From assembly GCF_014653945.1 (NCBI RefSeq), contig NZ_BNAU01000003.1:62001-126000 (forward strand): a stretch of 64,000 nucleotides of DNA, written 5' to 3'. The first letter of the stretch is position 1; the number at the start of each line of letters is the position of its first letter. Made by a program: the position numbers and the translations under genes. Shown here piece by piece: positions 22,090 to 30,625 of the stretch. The DNA is from Amycolatopsis deserti (GTDB lineage Bacteria; Actinomycetota; Actinomycetes; Mycobacteriales; Pseudonocardiaceae). The notes below the pieces were generated by a model. The model saw only the letters and a list, made by a program, of their open reading frames with translations. It was not told where the DNA came from and searched no databases.

Positions 22090-22671
22090 TCAGGCCACCT
22101 CCTCGGACGCCAGCGCCTTGCGGAGCCGGGCCAGCGCGCGGTGCTGGGCGACGCGGACGGCACCCGGCGTCGAGCCGACCGCTTCCGCGGTCTCCTCGGC
22201 GGACAGGCCCACGACCACTCGCAGCACCACGATCTCCCGCTGCTTGTCGGGCAGGACGCGCAGCAGCTGTGCCATGCGCTCGTTCAACTCCCCCTGCAAA
22301 GCGCGCTGCTCCGGCCCGATGTCGCCCTCGATCTCGTCGGGGAACTCGGCGACGGGCTCGGCCCGGTTGCGCGCGGCGGCCCGGTGCGCGTCGGCCACCT
22401 TGTGCTGGGCGATGCCGTACACGAAGGCCAGGAACGGACGGCCTTGGTCACGGTACGAAGGCAACGCCGTGAGCACTGCTAGACACACCTCCTGGGCCAC
22501 ATCGTCTGCCGAGGCGAACGACCGCTCTTGTCGTCCGACCCGGGCGCGGCAATACCGCACCACCAGGGGACGGATAGCGGCCAGCAGCCGCTCCACCGCC
22601 TGGGGATCCCCCTCGACAGCGGCGGCGACTGGCTCATCCAGCCCGTCCCCCACATTGGCCATCGCAGACAA
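22090..22671 (-). CDS. sigD: ECF RNA polymerase sigma factor SigD
   Basis: A 193-aa group IV sigma factor. Region 2 includes VVRYCRARVGRQ, DDVAQEVCLAVLTALPSYRD and GRPFLAFVYGIAQHKVADAH; region 4 includes LPDKQREIVVLRVVVGLSAE and GSTPGAVRVAQHRALARLRK. It matches Rv3414c and its neighbours in order and strand. The first possible start is the TTG at 22671; an ATG at 22662 (MANVGDGLDEP) is equally plausible. RsdA, encoded directly downstream, is its expected inhibitor. SigD regulons in relatives include ribosomal, cell-wall and starvation genes. Confidence 0.95.
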   Translation of the reverse strand: MSAMANVGDGLDEPVAAAVEGDPQAVERLLAAIRPLVVRYCRARVGRQERSFASADDVAQEVCLAVLTALPSYRDQGRPFLAFVYGIAQHKVADAHRAAARNRAEPVAEFPDEIEGDIGPEQRALQGELNERMAQLLRVLPDKQREIVVLRVVVGLSAEETAEAVGSTPGAVRVAQHRALARLRKALASEEVA

Positions 22672-22917
22672 CAGTCCCAGCGTTACGTGTAGGCGTGCAA
22701 AATTAACGGCGCGGCAATCCCCACATCGCTCACACCGGTGAGGCCTACGGTACCTGGCGACGCCGGTGTCGCGTATGCGTGGTCGGCTCTTTCAGCCGCG
22801 CCGGCCTCGCCGAACCGAGGCCGCCCAGTATCGCACGGATGTGGTTCGCAGTGGGGTCGATGAAGCCACGCGGCGCGCGGAACCGTGAAAATTCTTCGCC
22901 GGATCCGCGCGCCGGCG

Positions 22918-23514
22918 TCAGGAGACCAGACCGCGACGGAAGCCGTGGGCCACGGCCTGCGCACGGTCCCGCACGCCGAGCTTGCGGAACAGGCGGCGCG
23001 CGTGGGTCTTCACGGTGTCCTCGGACAGGTACAGCTCACGGCCGATCTGGCCGTTGCTCTTGCCCTGGCTCATGCCGCGCAGCACCTGCAGCTCGCGCTC
23101 GGTGAGCTGGACGCCCGGGTCGGCCGGCTGGCGCGGCGCGGGCACCGAGGTGCTGGCGAGGGTGTGCGCGAGCGCGGCGACCAGCTCCGGCCGGGACGCG
23201 TCCCAGCGCAGGTAGCCGCGGGCCCCGCCGGCGATGGCGGCGGCGATGCTGCCGGCGTCGTCCGGCGCGCCGAAGACGATCACGTTGGCCTGAGGGTTGG
23301 CGGACACCAGCCGCCGAGTCGCCTCCACCCCGGCCGGCATCGCGCGCTGGGTGCCGACGAGCACGACGTCGACCGGCTGCCGCGAGTACCGGGCCAGCAA
23401 CTCGTCACCGTGCGCTACACAGTCGATGCGACTGACACCGGGGACAGCAGACATCACGCGGGTGAGCCCTTCGCGGACACTGCGTCGGTCGTCGCAGATC
23501 AAGACCGTCGTCAC
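22918..23514 (-). CDS. bldM: BldM-type orphan response regulator with degenerate receiver
   Basis: A 198-aa regulator starting at GTG after AGGAAGGA. The LuxR-type DNA-binding domain (LTERELQVLRGMSQGKSNGQ, then IGRELYLSEDTVKTHARRLF) and the C-terminal FRRGLVS closely resemble Streptomyces BldM, a developmental regulator encoded near sigD and guaB there too. The receiver keeps the first acidic pair (LICDDRRSVREG), but the phospho-acceptor position (residue 54) is Gly (DVVLVGTQRAMP), and the conserved Lys region reads GYLRWDASRPEL. Phosphorylation is therefore not expected; partner binding or dimerisation is the likely control, as for other atypical receivers. No kinase gene is nearby. Confidence 0.9.
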   Translation of the reverse strand: MTTVLICDDRRSVREGLTRVMSAVPGVSRIDCVAHGDELLARYSRQPVDVVLVGTQRAMPAGVEATRRLVSANPQANVIVFGAPDDAGSIAAAIAGGARGYLRWDASRPELVAALAHTLASTSVPAPRQPADPGVQLTERELQVLRGMSQGKSNGQIGRELYLSEDTVKTHARRLFRKLGVRDRAQAVAHGFRRGLVS

Positions 23515-23654
23515 GGGTGTTCCTTCCTGCAGCCGGGTGACATTCCATATCCCCTATCGGACGCTTGAGGCCGTACCTTGACACGATCCGGTGGCTTTTT
23601 TTGGGAACTTCTTCGCCCGGATGTCGGTATGGCCGGCCGGGGCCCCACCCGGGA

Positions 23655-24491
23655 TCAGACCGGAACCCACGGTGAACCATGCGCGAGCCGCCTCCCCTCC
23701 GGATCGGAGCTCAGTAACACTGCGTGTAACACCGCGGCCGTTTTCGATCGGTGGCGCTCCGCCTCGGCGGGCCACAGATCGGCCGCGATCAGCCCGGCGG
23801 GCCAGCTGAGCGAGGACAGTTCGTACTTGTCCGCGTCGGCCAGCGCGCCGGAGACGAGCTCCCCGGCTCTTCGTTTCTGCCCGATGGTGCCCAGCGCCGC
23901 GGCGAGCACCAGCTGCGACTTGACGGTGTGCCGGATCGATCCGGCGGCGGTGGCTTCGCCGAGGGCGGCCTCGGCCGGTTCCACGGCGCCCGGCGCGTCC
24001 CCCGAGGCGAGGGCCAGTTCCGCGGTGACCCAGCCGAGCCGGGTCCGGGTGCGCCAGTTGTCCGCGGCGGCGGCCGCCCGGTCGAGGACGCGCCGCGACG
24101 CCGTGAGCCGTCCGGTGCCGAGGTGGTCGGCGGCCAGTCCGAGGAGGGCGTCGGCGAGCGCGCCGCGGGCGTCCAGGCCGTCCGGGTCCGGAGCCGACGT
24201 CGCGGCGGCGGCCCGGCGGAGCGCGGCGCCGTCGAGCCCACGGGCGACGGCGTGGCCGCCGAGCTGACGGCGGTGCGAGGCGAGGGTGGCCAGCGCCAGG
24301 GCGGCGATCACCGGGTCCCGGTCGCGGGCGAGCCCGTCGAGCAGGGTGGCCGCGGCCGCGTACCGGCCCTGGGCGCCGAGCACGATCGCGCCGAGCAGGC
24401 GCCGCTTCGGCGGGCCGTCCGCCGCGAGCACGTCCGGCGGCGGCGCCGGCCGGTCGCCGAAGGCCGCTCGTCGGAGTTCGATCTCGTGCAC
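23655..24491 (-). CDS. Helical TPR-like protein of unknown function
   Basis: A 278-aa alanine-rich cytoplasmic protein starting at GTG. The whole length looks like stacked helical hairpins of TPR type, for example GAIVLGAQGRYAAAATLLDG, VIAALALATLASHRRQLGGH and ADALLGLAADHLGTGRLTAS. It begins one base after the MerR-gene stop, so they are co-transcribed. Its position between sigD and whiB3 corresponds to Rv3415c of M. tuberculosis, a conserved hypothetical protein, and it may be that ortholog. A scaffold or protein-protein interaction role is inferred. Confidence 0.8.
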   Translation of the reverse strand: MHEIELRRAAFGDRPAPPPDVLAADGPPKRRLLGAIVLGAQGRYAAAATLLDGLARDRDPVIAALALATLASHRRQLGGHAVARGLDGAALRRAAAATSAPDPDGLDARGALADALLGLAADHLGTGRLTASRRVLDRAAAAADNWRTRTRLGWVTAELALASGDAPGAVEPAEAALGEATAAGSIRHTVKSQLVLAAALGTIGQKRRAGELVSGALADADKYELSSLSWPAGLIAADLWPAEAERHRSKTAAVLHAVLLSSDPEGRRLAHGSPWVPV

Positions 24492-24492
24492 G

Positions 24493-25437
24493 CTACTTCC
24501 CTACCAGGACGTACTCGATCCGGTCAGCCGCCGTCCGCAGGTCGGGCAGCGGCTCGACGCGGTCGGGCAGCATCCCGGCGCGCCAGCCGCGGCCCGCGGC
24601 GAACAGGCGGCTGCGCAGGCCACCGCGGGACACCTCGGGGAACAGGTCCGCGTCGGCGTTGCCGGGCCGGTCGGCCCACAGCACCACCGCCGCGGGCGAG
24701 CTGCGCCGCACGGCGGCCGACAGCGCGGGCTCGGGCAGCGGGAGCCCGAACACCTGCGAGCCGATGCGGCGCCCGGCCAGACCGGCGGCCAGCACGTGCA
24801 GCGGCAGCGCGTCCGGCTCGTCCGGGGCCCGGCTGAGCAGGACCGGGCGCTGGTTGCGGGGGTGGTCGAGCACCGGGGTCGCGCGCACGACCGCGGCCAG
24901 CACGCACTCGGTCAGCAGGGCCTGCACCTCGACTCCGGCGGCGGTGCCCGGCCAGCCGTCGCCGCAGGCGTCGAGGACCGGGGCGATCACGCCCTCCCAC
25001 GCGTCGAGGACGCCGGCGCCGCCGATCGCGTCGTCGAGGGTCTGCTGCACCGCCCGGCCGTCGAGCGCCACCGCGGCCGCGCGCAGCCGCCGGGCCGCGG
25101 CGCCGTTCTGCGCGGCCGTCAGCTGCTCGGCCGGTGGCGGCAGCGGCTGGGCGGCGATCTCCGGAGCGGCGCCGGACGACTTCGGCATCTGCTGGAGCGC
25201 GTAGCGGGCGGCCTCCGCGGTCGAGGCGCCGCGCAGCAGCGCGCGCTGCATCAGTTCGAGGCGGCCGATGTCGTCGGCGCAGTAGCGGCGGTGCTTGCCG
25301 CCGGTGTGCCGGCTCGGGCCGAGCCCGTAGCGGCGGTCCCAGGTGCGCAGGGTCGAGGGCGCGACGCCGAGCCGCCGGGCGACGGCGGCCACGGGCATCG
25401 TCGGCTCGGCCTGACCGGCACCCCTGGGACGGCTCAC
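24493..25437 (-). CDS. MerR-family regulator with degenerate cobalamin-binding-like domain
   Basis: About 314 aa from the GTG at 25437. The N-terminal MerR winged helix is MPVAAVARRLGVAPSTLRTW, then DRRYGLGPSRHTGGKHRRY. A helical linker follows, then a helical/Rossmann pair arranged like the B12-binding domains of CarH/LitR regulators (LDAWEGVIAPVLDACGDGWP). The His-containing cobalamin signature is absent: the relevant stretch reads LPLHVLAAGLAGRRIGSQVF. Cobalamin or light sensing is therefore doubtful. The start could be further downstream at MPVAAV. It diverges from whiB3 and is co-transcribed with the TPR-like gene. Confidence 0.87.
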   Translation of the reverse strand: MSRPRGAGQAEPTMPVAAVARRLGVAPSTLRTWDRRYGLGPSRHTGGKHRRYCADDIGRLELMQRALLRGASTAEAARYALQQMPKSSGAAPEIAAQPLPPPAEQLTAAQNGAAARRLRAAAVALDGRAVQQTLDDAIGGAGVLDAWEGVIAPVLDACGDGWPGTAAGVEVQALLTECVLAAVVRATPVLDHPRNQRPVLLSRAPDEPDALPLHVLAAGLAGRRIGSQVFGLPLPEPALSAAVRRSSPAAVVLWADRPGNADADLFPEVSRGGLRSRLFAAGRGWRAGMLPDRVEPLPDLRTAADRIEYVLVGK

Positions 25438-25560
25438 CCGACCCAATATCCCGGTACCACTCGAACGGGGCAACCTGAATCGGTTTCGTTATTTTCCCTG
25501 TTTACGGCCCTGAACTCACGCATCCGGGGGAAACCTAACGGCTGAATCACCGGGATTCCC

Positions 25561-25589
25561 TTGAACAACTATTGGCGCGCTTCTAACGT
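25561..25589 (+). promoter_or_regulatory. Sigma-70-type promoter of whiB3
   Basis: TTGAAC (25561-25566) and TAACGT (25584-25589) are separated by exactly 17 bases, close to housekeeping consensus. They leave a leader of roughly 70 bases before the whiB3 ATG. Confidence 0.7.
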
Positions 25590-25665
25590 TACCGCCGTTG
25601 CGCCATTCGGAGTAATCGGCGGGCAACAAAGCAGGGGTGGCACGACCGAATCGGAGGCGGTCACG

Positions 25666-25968
25666 ATGGCAGACACGCGGAGGCTCCCGGGCCCGAACGC
25701 CGATATCTGGGATTGGCAGCTGCGGGGGTCGTGCAGGGGGATGGACAGCGGGGCCTTCTTCCACCCGGACGGTGAACGGGGGCCGGCGAGAGCGCGCCGG
25801 GAGGCCCGCGCGAAGGCGATCTGCCAGTCCTGCCCGGTGCTGGACCTGTGCCGGGAGCACGCGCTCGCGGTGCACGAGCCGTACGGGATCTGGGGCGGGC
25901 TGTCGGAAGCCGAGCGGGAGACGATCATCCGCACCGGAAAACCACAGCTGACCCTTTCCGGCCAGTAG
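25666..25968 (+). CDS. whiB3: WhiB3/WhiD-type iron-sulfur redox regulator
   Basis: A 100-aa Wbl protein. The four cluster-ligand cysteines are visible: one in RGSCRGMD, two in the CQSCPVLDLC motif (CxxC), and the last in CREH. The turn motif GIWGGLSEAERE and a short basic/polar tail follow. The N-terminal LPGPNADIWDWQL is diagnostic for the WhiB3 branch (Rv3416; WhiD in Streptomyces). Such proteins bind a [4Fe-4S] cluster, partner SigA and respond to redox or NO. The ATG at 25666 lies 9 bases after GGAGG. As in mycobacteria, it is oriented opposite to sigD. A strong terminator follows. Confidence 0.96.
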   Translation: MADTRRLPGPNADIWDWQLRGSCRGMDSGAFFHPDGERGPARARREARAKAICQSCPVLDLCREHALAVHEPYGIWGGLSEAERETIIRTGKPQLTLSGQ

Positions 25969-25985
25969 CCGGAACGGAAAAAGCG

Positions 25986-26030
25986 GACGGCACCCGGGTG
26001 AACGCCCGTCAGCCGGGTGCCGTCTTTTTT
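25986..26030 (+). terminator. Terminator of whiB3, overlapping the 3' end of the tetR gene
   Basis: A 12-bp perfect stem, GACGGCACCCGG/CCGGGTGCCGTC, with a 13-base loop is followed by six T. The stop codon of the convergent tetR gene (26009-26011) lies in this hairpin, whose right arm encodes the last residues of the TetR protein. Confidence 0.92.
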
Positions 26031-26626
26031 CCCAGAAATCGGGGCCACACGGTCATCGCCGTGTCGATGACCGCTTCCAGGTCCACGAGTTCGGCGCCAT
26101 CTCGCGCCTGAATCGACATCCCGTGCAGAATCGTGCCGTAGAACCGGACGATTCCGTCGACGTCGGCGTCTTCGGGCAGGTCCCCCTCCGCTACCGCGCG
26201 CCGCAACCGGGCCGCCACGCCGGTGAGGTTGTTCCGCCGTTTGGCCGCGAGGAATTCGCGGACCGGCCGGTTCTGCTCCGTGCAGTTGAGCGCGGCCAGC
26301 ACGACCATGCACCCACGCGGGTGCCCCTCCTCAACGTACCCGCGGGCGCTCTCCCGCAACCAGGCCTCGACGGCGTCACGCGCGGTCTCCCCCTCCGGCG
26401 GCCGGCGCCCGAACCGCTGCCCGTAGCGCTCGATCGCCTCCCGGAACAACGCCTCCTTCCCACCGAAGGCCGCGTACAGGCTCGGTGAGCCGATCTTCAT
26501 GGCAGCGGTCAGGTCGGACAGCGACGTGCCCTCGTAGCCGCGCTCCCAGAAGACGTACATCGCCTCGTCCAGGGCCGCGTCCCGGTCGAAGCTCCTCGGA
26601 CGCCCGCGTGGTGACATGGTTCGCAT
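26009..26626 (-). CDS. TetR-family transcriptional repressor
   Basis: A 205-aa regulator. The N-terminal HTH is RPRSFDRDAALDEAMYVFWE, then RGYEGTSLSDLTAAMKIGSP and SLYAAFGGKEALFREAIERY; the C-terminal ligand domain contains GCMVVLAALN. This is the common short-chain-dehydrogenase-associated type. It diverges from the SDR gene at 26692, with a perfect palindrome (26638-26668) between them, so it very likely represses both itself and the SDR gene. The start may be the ATG at 26626 or 26617. Its 3' end runs into the whiB3 terminator. Confidence 0.95.
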   Translation of the reverse strand: MRTMSPRGRPRSFDRDAALDEAMYVFWERGYEGTSLSDLTAAMKIGSPSLYAAFGGKEALFREAIERYGQRFGRRPPEGETARDAVEAWLRESARGYVEEGHPRGCMVVLAALNCTEQNRPVREFLAAKRRNNLTGVAARLRRAVAEGDLPEDADVDGIVRFYGTILHGMSIQARDGAELVDLEAVIDTAMTVWPRFLGKKTAPG

Positions 26627-26637
26627 TCTATAGCGGT

Positions 26638-26668
26638 CGGCACAGAAGTCGCTCTAACTTCTGTGCCG
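26638..26668. promoter_or_regulatory. Probable TetR operator
   Basis: A perfect inverted repeat, CGGCACAGAAGT (26638-26649)/ACTTCTGTGCCG (26657-26668), with a 7-base spacer lies in the tetR-SDR divergent region, 11 bases from the tetR start and 24 from the SDR ATG. Confidence 0.88.
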
Positions 26669-26691
26669 ATCACTACAGAAATGGAGGACTC

Positions 26692-27432
26692 ATGGGTTCA
26701 CTGGACGGCAAGGTCGCGCTCGTCACCGGGGGCAGCAGGGGCATCGGGGCGGCGATCGCCCGGAAGCTGGCGGCGGAAGGGGCGCACGTCGCGGTCACCT
26801 ACGAGAAGTCCGCCTCGCGGGCGGCCGAGGTGGTGGCTTCGATCGAGGGCCTCGGCCGGAAGGGGCTGGCGCTGCAGGCCGACAGCGCGGACGCCGAGGC
26901 GCTGACCGCGGCGGTGGACCAGGCGGCCGAAGCGCTGGGCGGGCTGGACGTGCTGGTCAACAACGCGGGGATCTTCCCGCGCGGGACGGTCGACGAGATG
27001 AACCTCGCCGACTTCGACCGGACGCTGGCCGTCAACGTGCGGGCCGTGTTCGTCGCGACCCAGGCCGCGGTGCGGCACCTGCCGGCCGGTGGCCGGATCA
27101 TCACGATCGGCAGCACGCTCGGCGAGCGGGTGCCTGGGCCGGGGATGAGCGCCTACGCGGCGTCGAAGGCGGCCGTGGTGGGGATGAGCCGGGCGTTCGC
27201 ACGGGACCTGGGGTCGCGCGGGATCACGTCGGTGGTGGTTCAGCCGGGGCCGACCGACACGGACATGAACCCGGCGGACGGGCCGCGCGCGGCGAGTTCT
27301 CTCGCGCTGTCGGCCGTTGGGCGGCACGCTTCACCGGAGGATCTGGCGGCGACCGTTGCGCATGTCGCTGGGGCGACTGGGGCGTTCATCACCGGGTCGG
27401 TGATCGCTGTCGATGGTGGGGTCAATGCTTGA
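26692..27432 (+). CDS. SDR-family oxidoreductase
   Basis: A 246-aa classical short-chain dehydrogenase/reductase. It has the cofactor motif TGGSRGIGAAIARKLAAEGA, the NNAG motif (LVNNAGIFPRG), the catalytic Ser in ITIGSTLGE and the YAASKAA Tyr/Lys pair. The charge pattern after the second strand (TYEKSASRA) suggests NADP(H). The ATG at 26692 has a good GGAGG five bases upstream. It is the likely target of the divergent TetR repressor; such pairs often respond to xenobiotic carbonyl compounds or alcohols. FabG-like sequence does not prove a fatty-acid role. Confidence 0.95.
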   Translation: MGSLDGKVALVTGGSRGIGAAIARKLAAEGAHVAVTYEKSASRAAEVVASIEGLGRKGLALQADSADAEALTAAVDQAAEALGGLDVLVNNAGIFPRGTVDEMNLADFDRTLAVNVRAVFVATQAAVRHLPAGGRIITIGSTLGERVPGPGMSAYAASKAAVVGMSRAFARDLGSRGITSVVVQPGPTDTDMNPADGPRAASSLALSAVGRHASPEDLAATVAHVAGATGAFITGSVIAVDGGVNA

Positions 27433-27440
27433 GGTTTTGT

Positions 27441-27620
27441 AGCCGCTACGCGGGTTGTTAGGGCGCCGGGCTTCGCTTCGCTACGCCCGGGTCTGCCCCT
27501 TCCGAACCCGATCTTTCAGTGTTCGGTTGCCGAGCCCCCGATTGGGCTGGGGATCGGGTTGCAGGAGGGGGGGTGGCTCGGGGGCGAGGGCTTTCGTTGC
27601 CGGGTGGCGGTTTTGGTCTA
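27441..27620. repeat. Dispersed intergenic repeat, copy 2
   Basis: This shares a 66-nt block (27469-27534) with 802-867, differing at only two bases, and has the same flanking blocks and AACCCGATC/GATCGGGTT terminal complementarity. It lacks the 46-base internal segment of copy 1. Like copy 1, it sits between convergent genes (SDR and groEL). Confidence 0.85.
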
Positions 27621-27623
27621 GGT

Positions 27624-27661
27624 GAAAAAGGGAGAGCCCCCGCCTTGGCGGGGGCCCTCTT
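27624..27661 (-). terminator. Terminator of groEL1
   Basis: On the minus strand, GAGGGCCCCCGCC pairs with GGCGGGGGCTCTC (one mismatch, two-base loop) and is followed by CCCTTTTTC. It lies 15 bases past the groEL stop codon. Confidence 0.9.
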
Positions 27662-27675
27662 GGTGCTCATTGTTG

Positions 27676-29352
<1,677 letters not shown>

Positions 29353-29369
29353 TCACCGCAGCGCCTGTG

Positions 29370-29663
29370 TCAGTTGACGACAGCCAGCACGTCGCGAGCG
29401 GACAGGATCAGGTAGTCCTCACCGTTGTACTTGACCTCGGTGCCGCCGTACTTGGAGTAGATGACGACGTCGCCGACGTTGACGTCGACGGGGATGCGGT
29501 TCCCCTTGTCGTCGACGCGGCCCGGGCCCACGGCCAGAACCTTGCCCTCCTGGGGCTTCTCCTTGGCGGTGTCGGGGATGACGAGGCCGGACGCGGTCGT
29601 CTCCTCGGCCTCGCTCGTCTGGACAACGATCTTGTCCTCGAGCGGTTTGATGTTCACGCTCAC
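29370..29663 (-). CDS. groES: Co-chaperonin GroES
   Basis: A 97-aa 10-kDa chaperonin. The mobile loop is visible in [20 protein letters not shown], the roof loop region in [20 protein letters not shown] and the C-terminal [14 protein letters not shown]. The GTG at 29661-29663 was chosen because GGAGG lies 8 bases upstream and the resulting N-terminus [13 protein letters not shown] is standard; a longer frame starting at 29678 is unlikely. It is first in the groES-groEL1 operon. Confidence 0.97.
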   Translation of the reverse strand: MSVNIKPLEDKIVVQTSEAEETTASGLVIPDTAKEKPQEGKVLAVGPGRVDDKGNRIPVDVNVGDVVIYSKYGGTEVKYNGEDYLILSARDVLAVVN

Positions 29664-29769
29664 CGGGTTGACCTCCACGGGTCGTCGAAAGCGTTGGCAG
29701 GTACTTACTTGGTTTCGGCGCCTACCACCCCCGCCGTCGCGGGTGCCGGGGCGTGTGCGGTGCCTTCGA

Positions 29770-29804
29770 TTAGCACTCTAGCCACGGGAGTGCTAGCCGC
29801 GCAA
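29770..29804 (-). promoter_or_regulatory. groES promoter with CIRCE operator (HrcA site)
   Basis: TTAGCACTC (29770-29778), a 9-base spacer and GAGTGCTAG (29788-29796) match the CIRCE consensus with one mismatch in the right arm. On the minus strand, TTGCGC (29799-29804) and TAGAGT (29775-29780), 18 bases apart, form a promoter whose -10 lies inside CIRCE, so bound HrcA would block transcription. Confidence 0.92.
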
Positions 29805-29896
29805 GGAGGGTCCCCCGGTGCGGGGCGCGCCCCTTGTCAAGGCGCTTGACCGGGCACTTTGTCCCACGGAGTCCGCGCGGGCACGGCTGGCACGAT

Positions 29897-30385
29897 GTGA
29901 CGGTGGACAGTGCGCCTGAGGTGGAGTCGCTGATCGGCTCGCTCACCTCGGAGCTCGTGTTCGCCCGGACGGGCCGCCTCGGCGCCGGTGGCGTCGCCGC
30001 GGAGGTGTACGAGCTCGCGCTGCGGGCACAGAGGGCGCTCGAGCGCGAGGCCGACCTGTCGATTCCCGGCCCGCAGTCGCCGGCTGACGTCGCGCCGGCG
30101 CTGTTCGCGGTCGATCCCGCTACCGGCCTCGACCTGATGCTGGAGCTGGCCGCCGAGGACCTGGCCTTCCAGACCGAGTTGTGCGCCGACCGCGAAGCGG
30201 CGCGAGCCGCGGTGGAGCACATGGCGGTGCTGCTGGGCGGGGACGCCCTGTGGTGGACGAACACGACACGCGGTGGCAGCGGCAGGAGCTGGACGCCGGT
30301 CACCCGCCACACCTTCGACGGTGTGGTCGCCGTCGTCGCGACGGGTGGGATGTTCGCGGCGCTGCTCCAGGTCGCCGAGGACTGA
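29897..30385 (+). CDS. Conserved-type hypothetical protein
   Basis: A protein of about 162 aa from the GTG at 29897 (a GTG at 29903 is equally possible; the frame is open from 29834). It is mostly helical and acidic, with SLIGSLTSELVFARTGRLGA near the start and a hydrophobic end, FDGVVAVVATGGMFAALLQV. No signal peptide or recognised domain is visible. It diverges from groES across the CIRCE region, about 100 bases away. Codon pattern and composition support a real gene; the function is unknown. Confidence 0.65.
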   Translation: MTVDSAPEVESLIGSLTSELVFARTGRLGAGGVAAEVYELALRAQRALEREADLSIPGPQSPADVAPALFAVDPATGLDLMLELAAEDLAFQTELCADREAARAAVEHMAVLLGGDALWWTNTTRGGSGRSWTPVTRHTFDGVVAVVATGGMFAALLQVAED

Positions 30386-30432
30386 ACCTCATCGTCACGT
30401 AGCGATACCACCATCTCACTCGTTGGGCGGTG

Positions 30433-30459
30433 TTGACCTCGTCCGCACCTCCCTACCTT
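30433..30459 (+). promoter_or_regulatory. Candidate promoter of the cysteine-rich micro-ORF
   Basis: TTGACC (30433-30438) and TACCTT (30454-30459) resemble -35 and -10 boxes, but the 15-base spacing is short. They lie about 40 bases before the micro-ORF start. Confidence 0.35.
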
Positions 30460-30499
30460 GGGACACGGCCCGGACACGACTGGAAGGAATGGTGTTCCC

Positions 30500-30565
30500 A
30501 TGGGTGGTTGCAGCTGTTGCAGCTCGTGCAGTGGCCCCGGATGCGGTTGCTGCGGAGGCTGCTAG
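30500..30565 (+). CDS. Cysteine-rich 21-residue micro-ORF
   Basis: ATG to TAG encodes 21 residues, eight of them Cys (positions 4, 6, 7, 10, 15, 17, 18 and 21); the rest are almost only Gly and Ser with one Pro. GGAAGGA lies 11 bases upstream, a candidate promoter precedes it, and a 15-bp-stem hairpin follows 16 bases after the stop, so it has the full outline of a small transcription unit. The cysteine spacing (CxCC, CxxC, CxCC) suggests metal or thiol chemistry, such as a metallothionein-like peptide. A regulatory leader is less likely because no gene follows on this strand for about 1 kb. I do not recognise a family, and chance cannot be excluded. Confidence 0.5.
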   Translation: MGGCSCCSSCSGPGCGCCGGC

Positions 30566-30581
30566 CACCGGCCTTGACCTG

Positions 30582-30621
30582 AACGGCCCCGGGACCCCGA
30601 CGGCGTGGTCCCGGGGCCGTT
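30582..30621. terminator. Bidirectional hairpin between the micro-ORF and MDR gene
   Basis: A perfect 15-bp inverted repeat, AACGGCCCCGGGACC (30582-30596)/GGTCCCGGGGCCGTT (30607-30621), with a 10-base loop sits between two convergent units. It lacks a T tract on either strand, a form common in actinomycete terminators. Confidence 0.75.
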
Positions 30622-30625
30622 CGCG

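Noticed and set aside
30500-30621. Cysteine-responsive leader attenuator, as known for poly-Cys short ORFs in mycobacteria
   Set aside because: No gene on the same strand follows within about 900 bases, and the hairpin faces a convergent gene, so there is nothing to attenuate.
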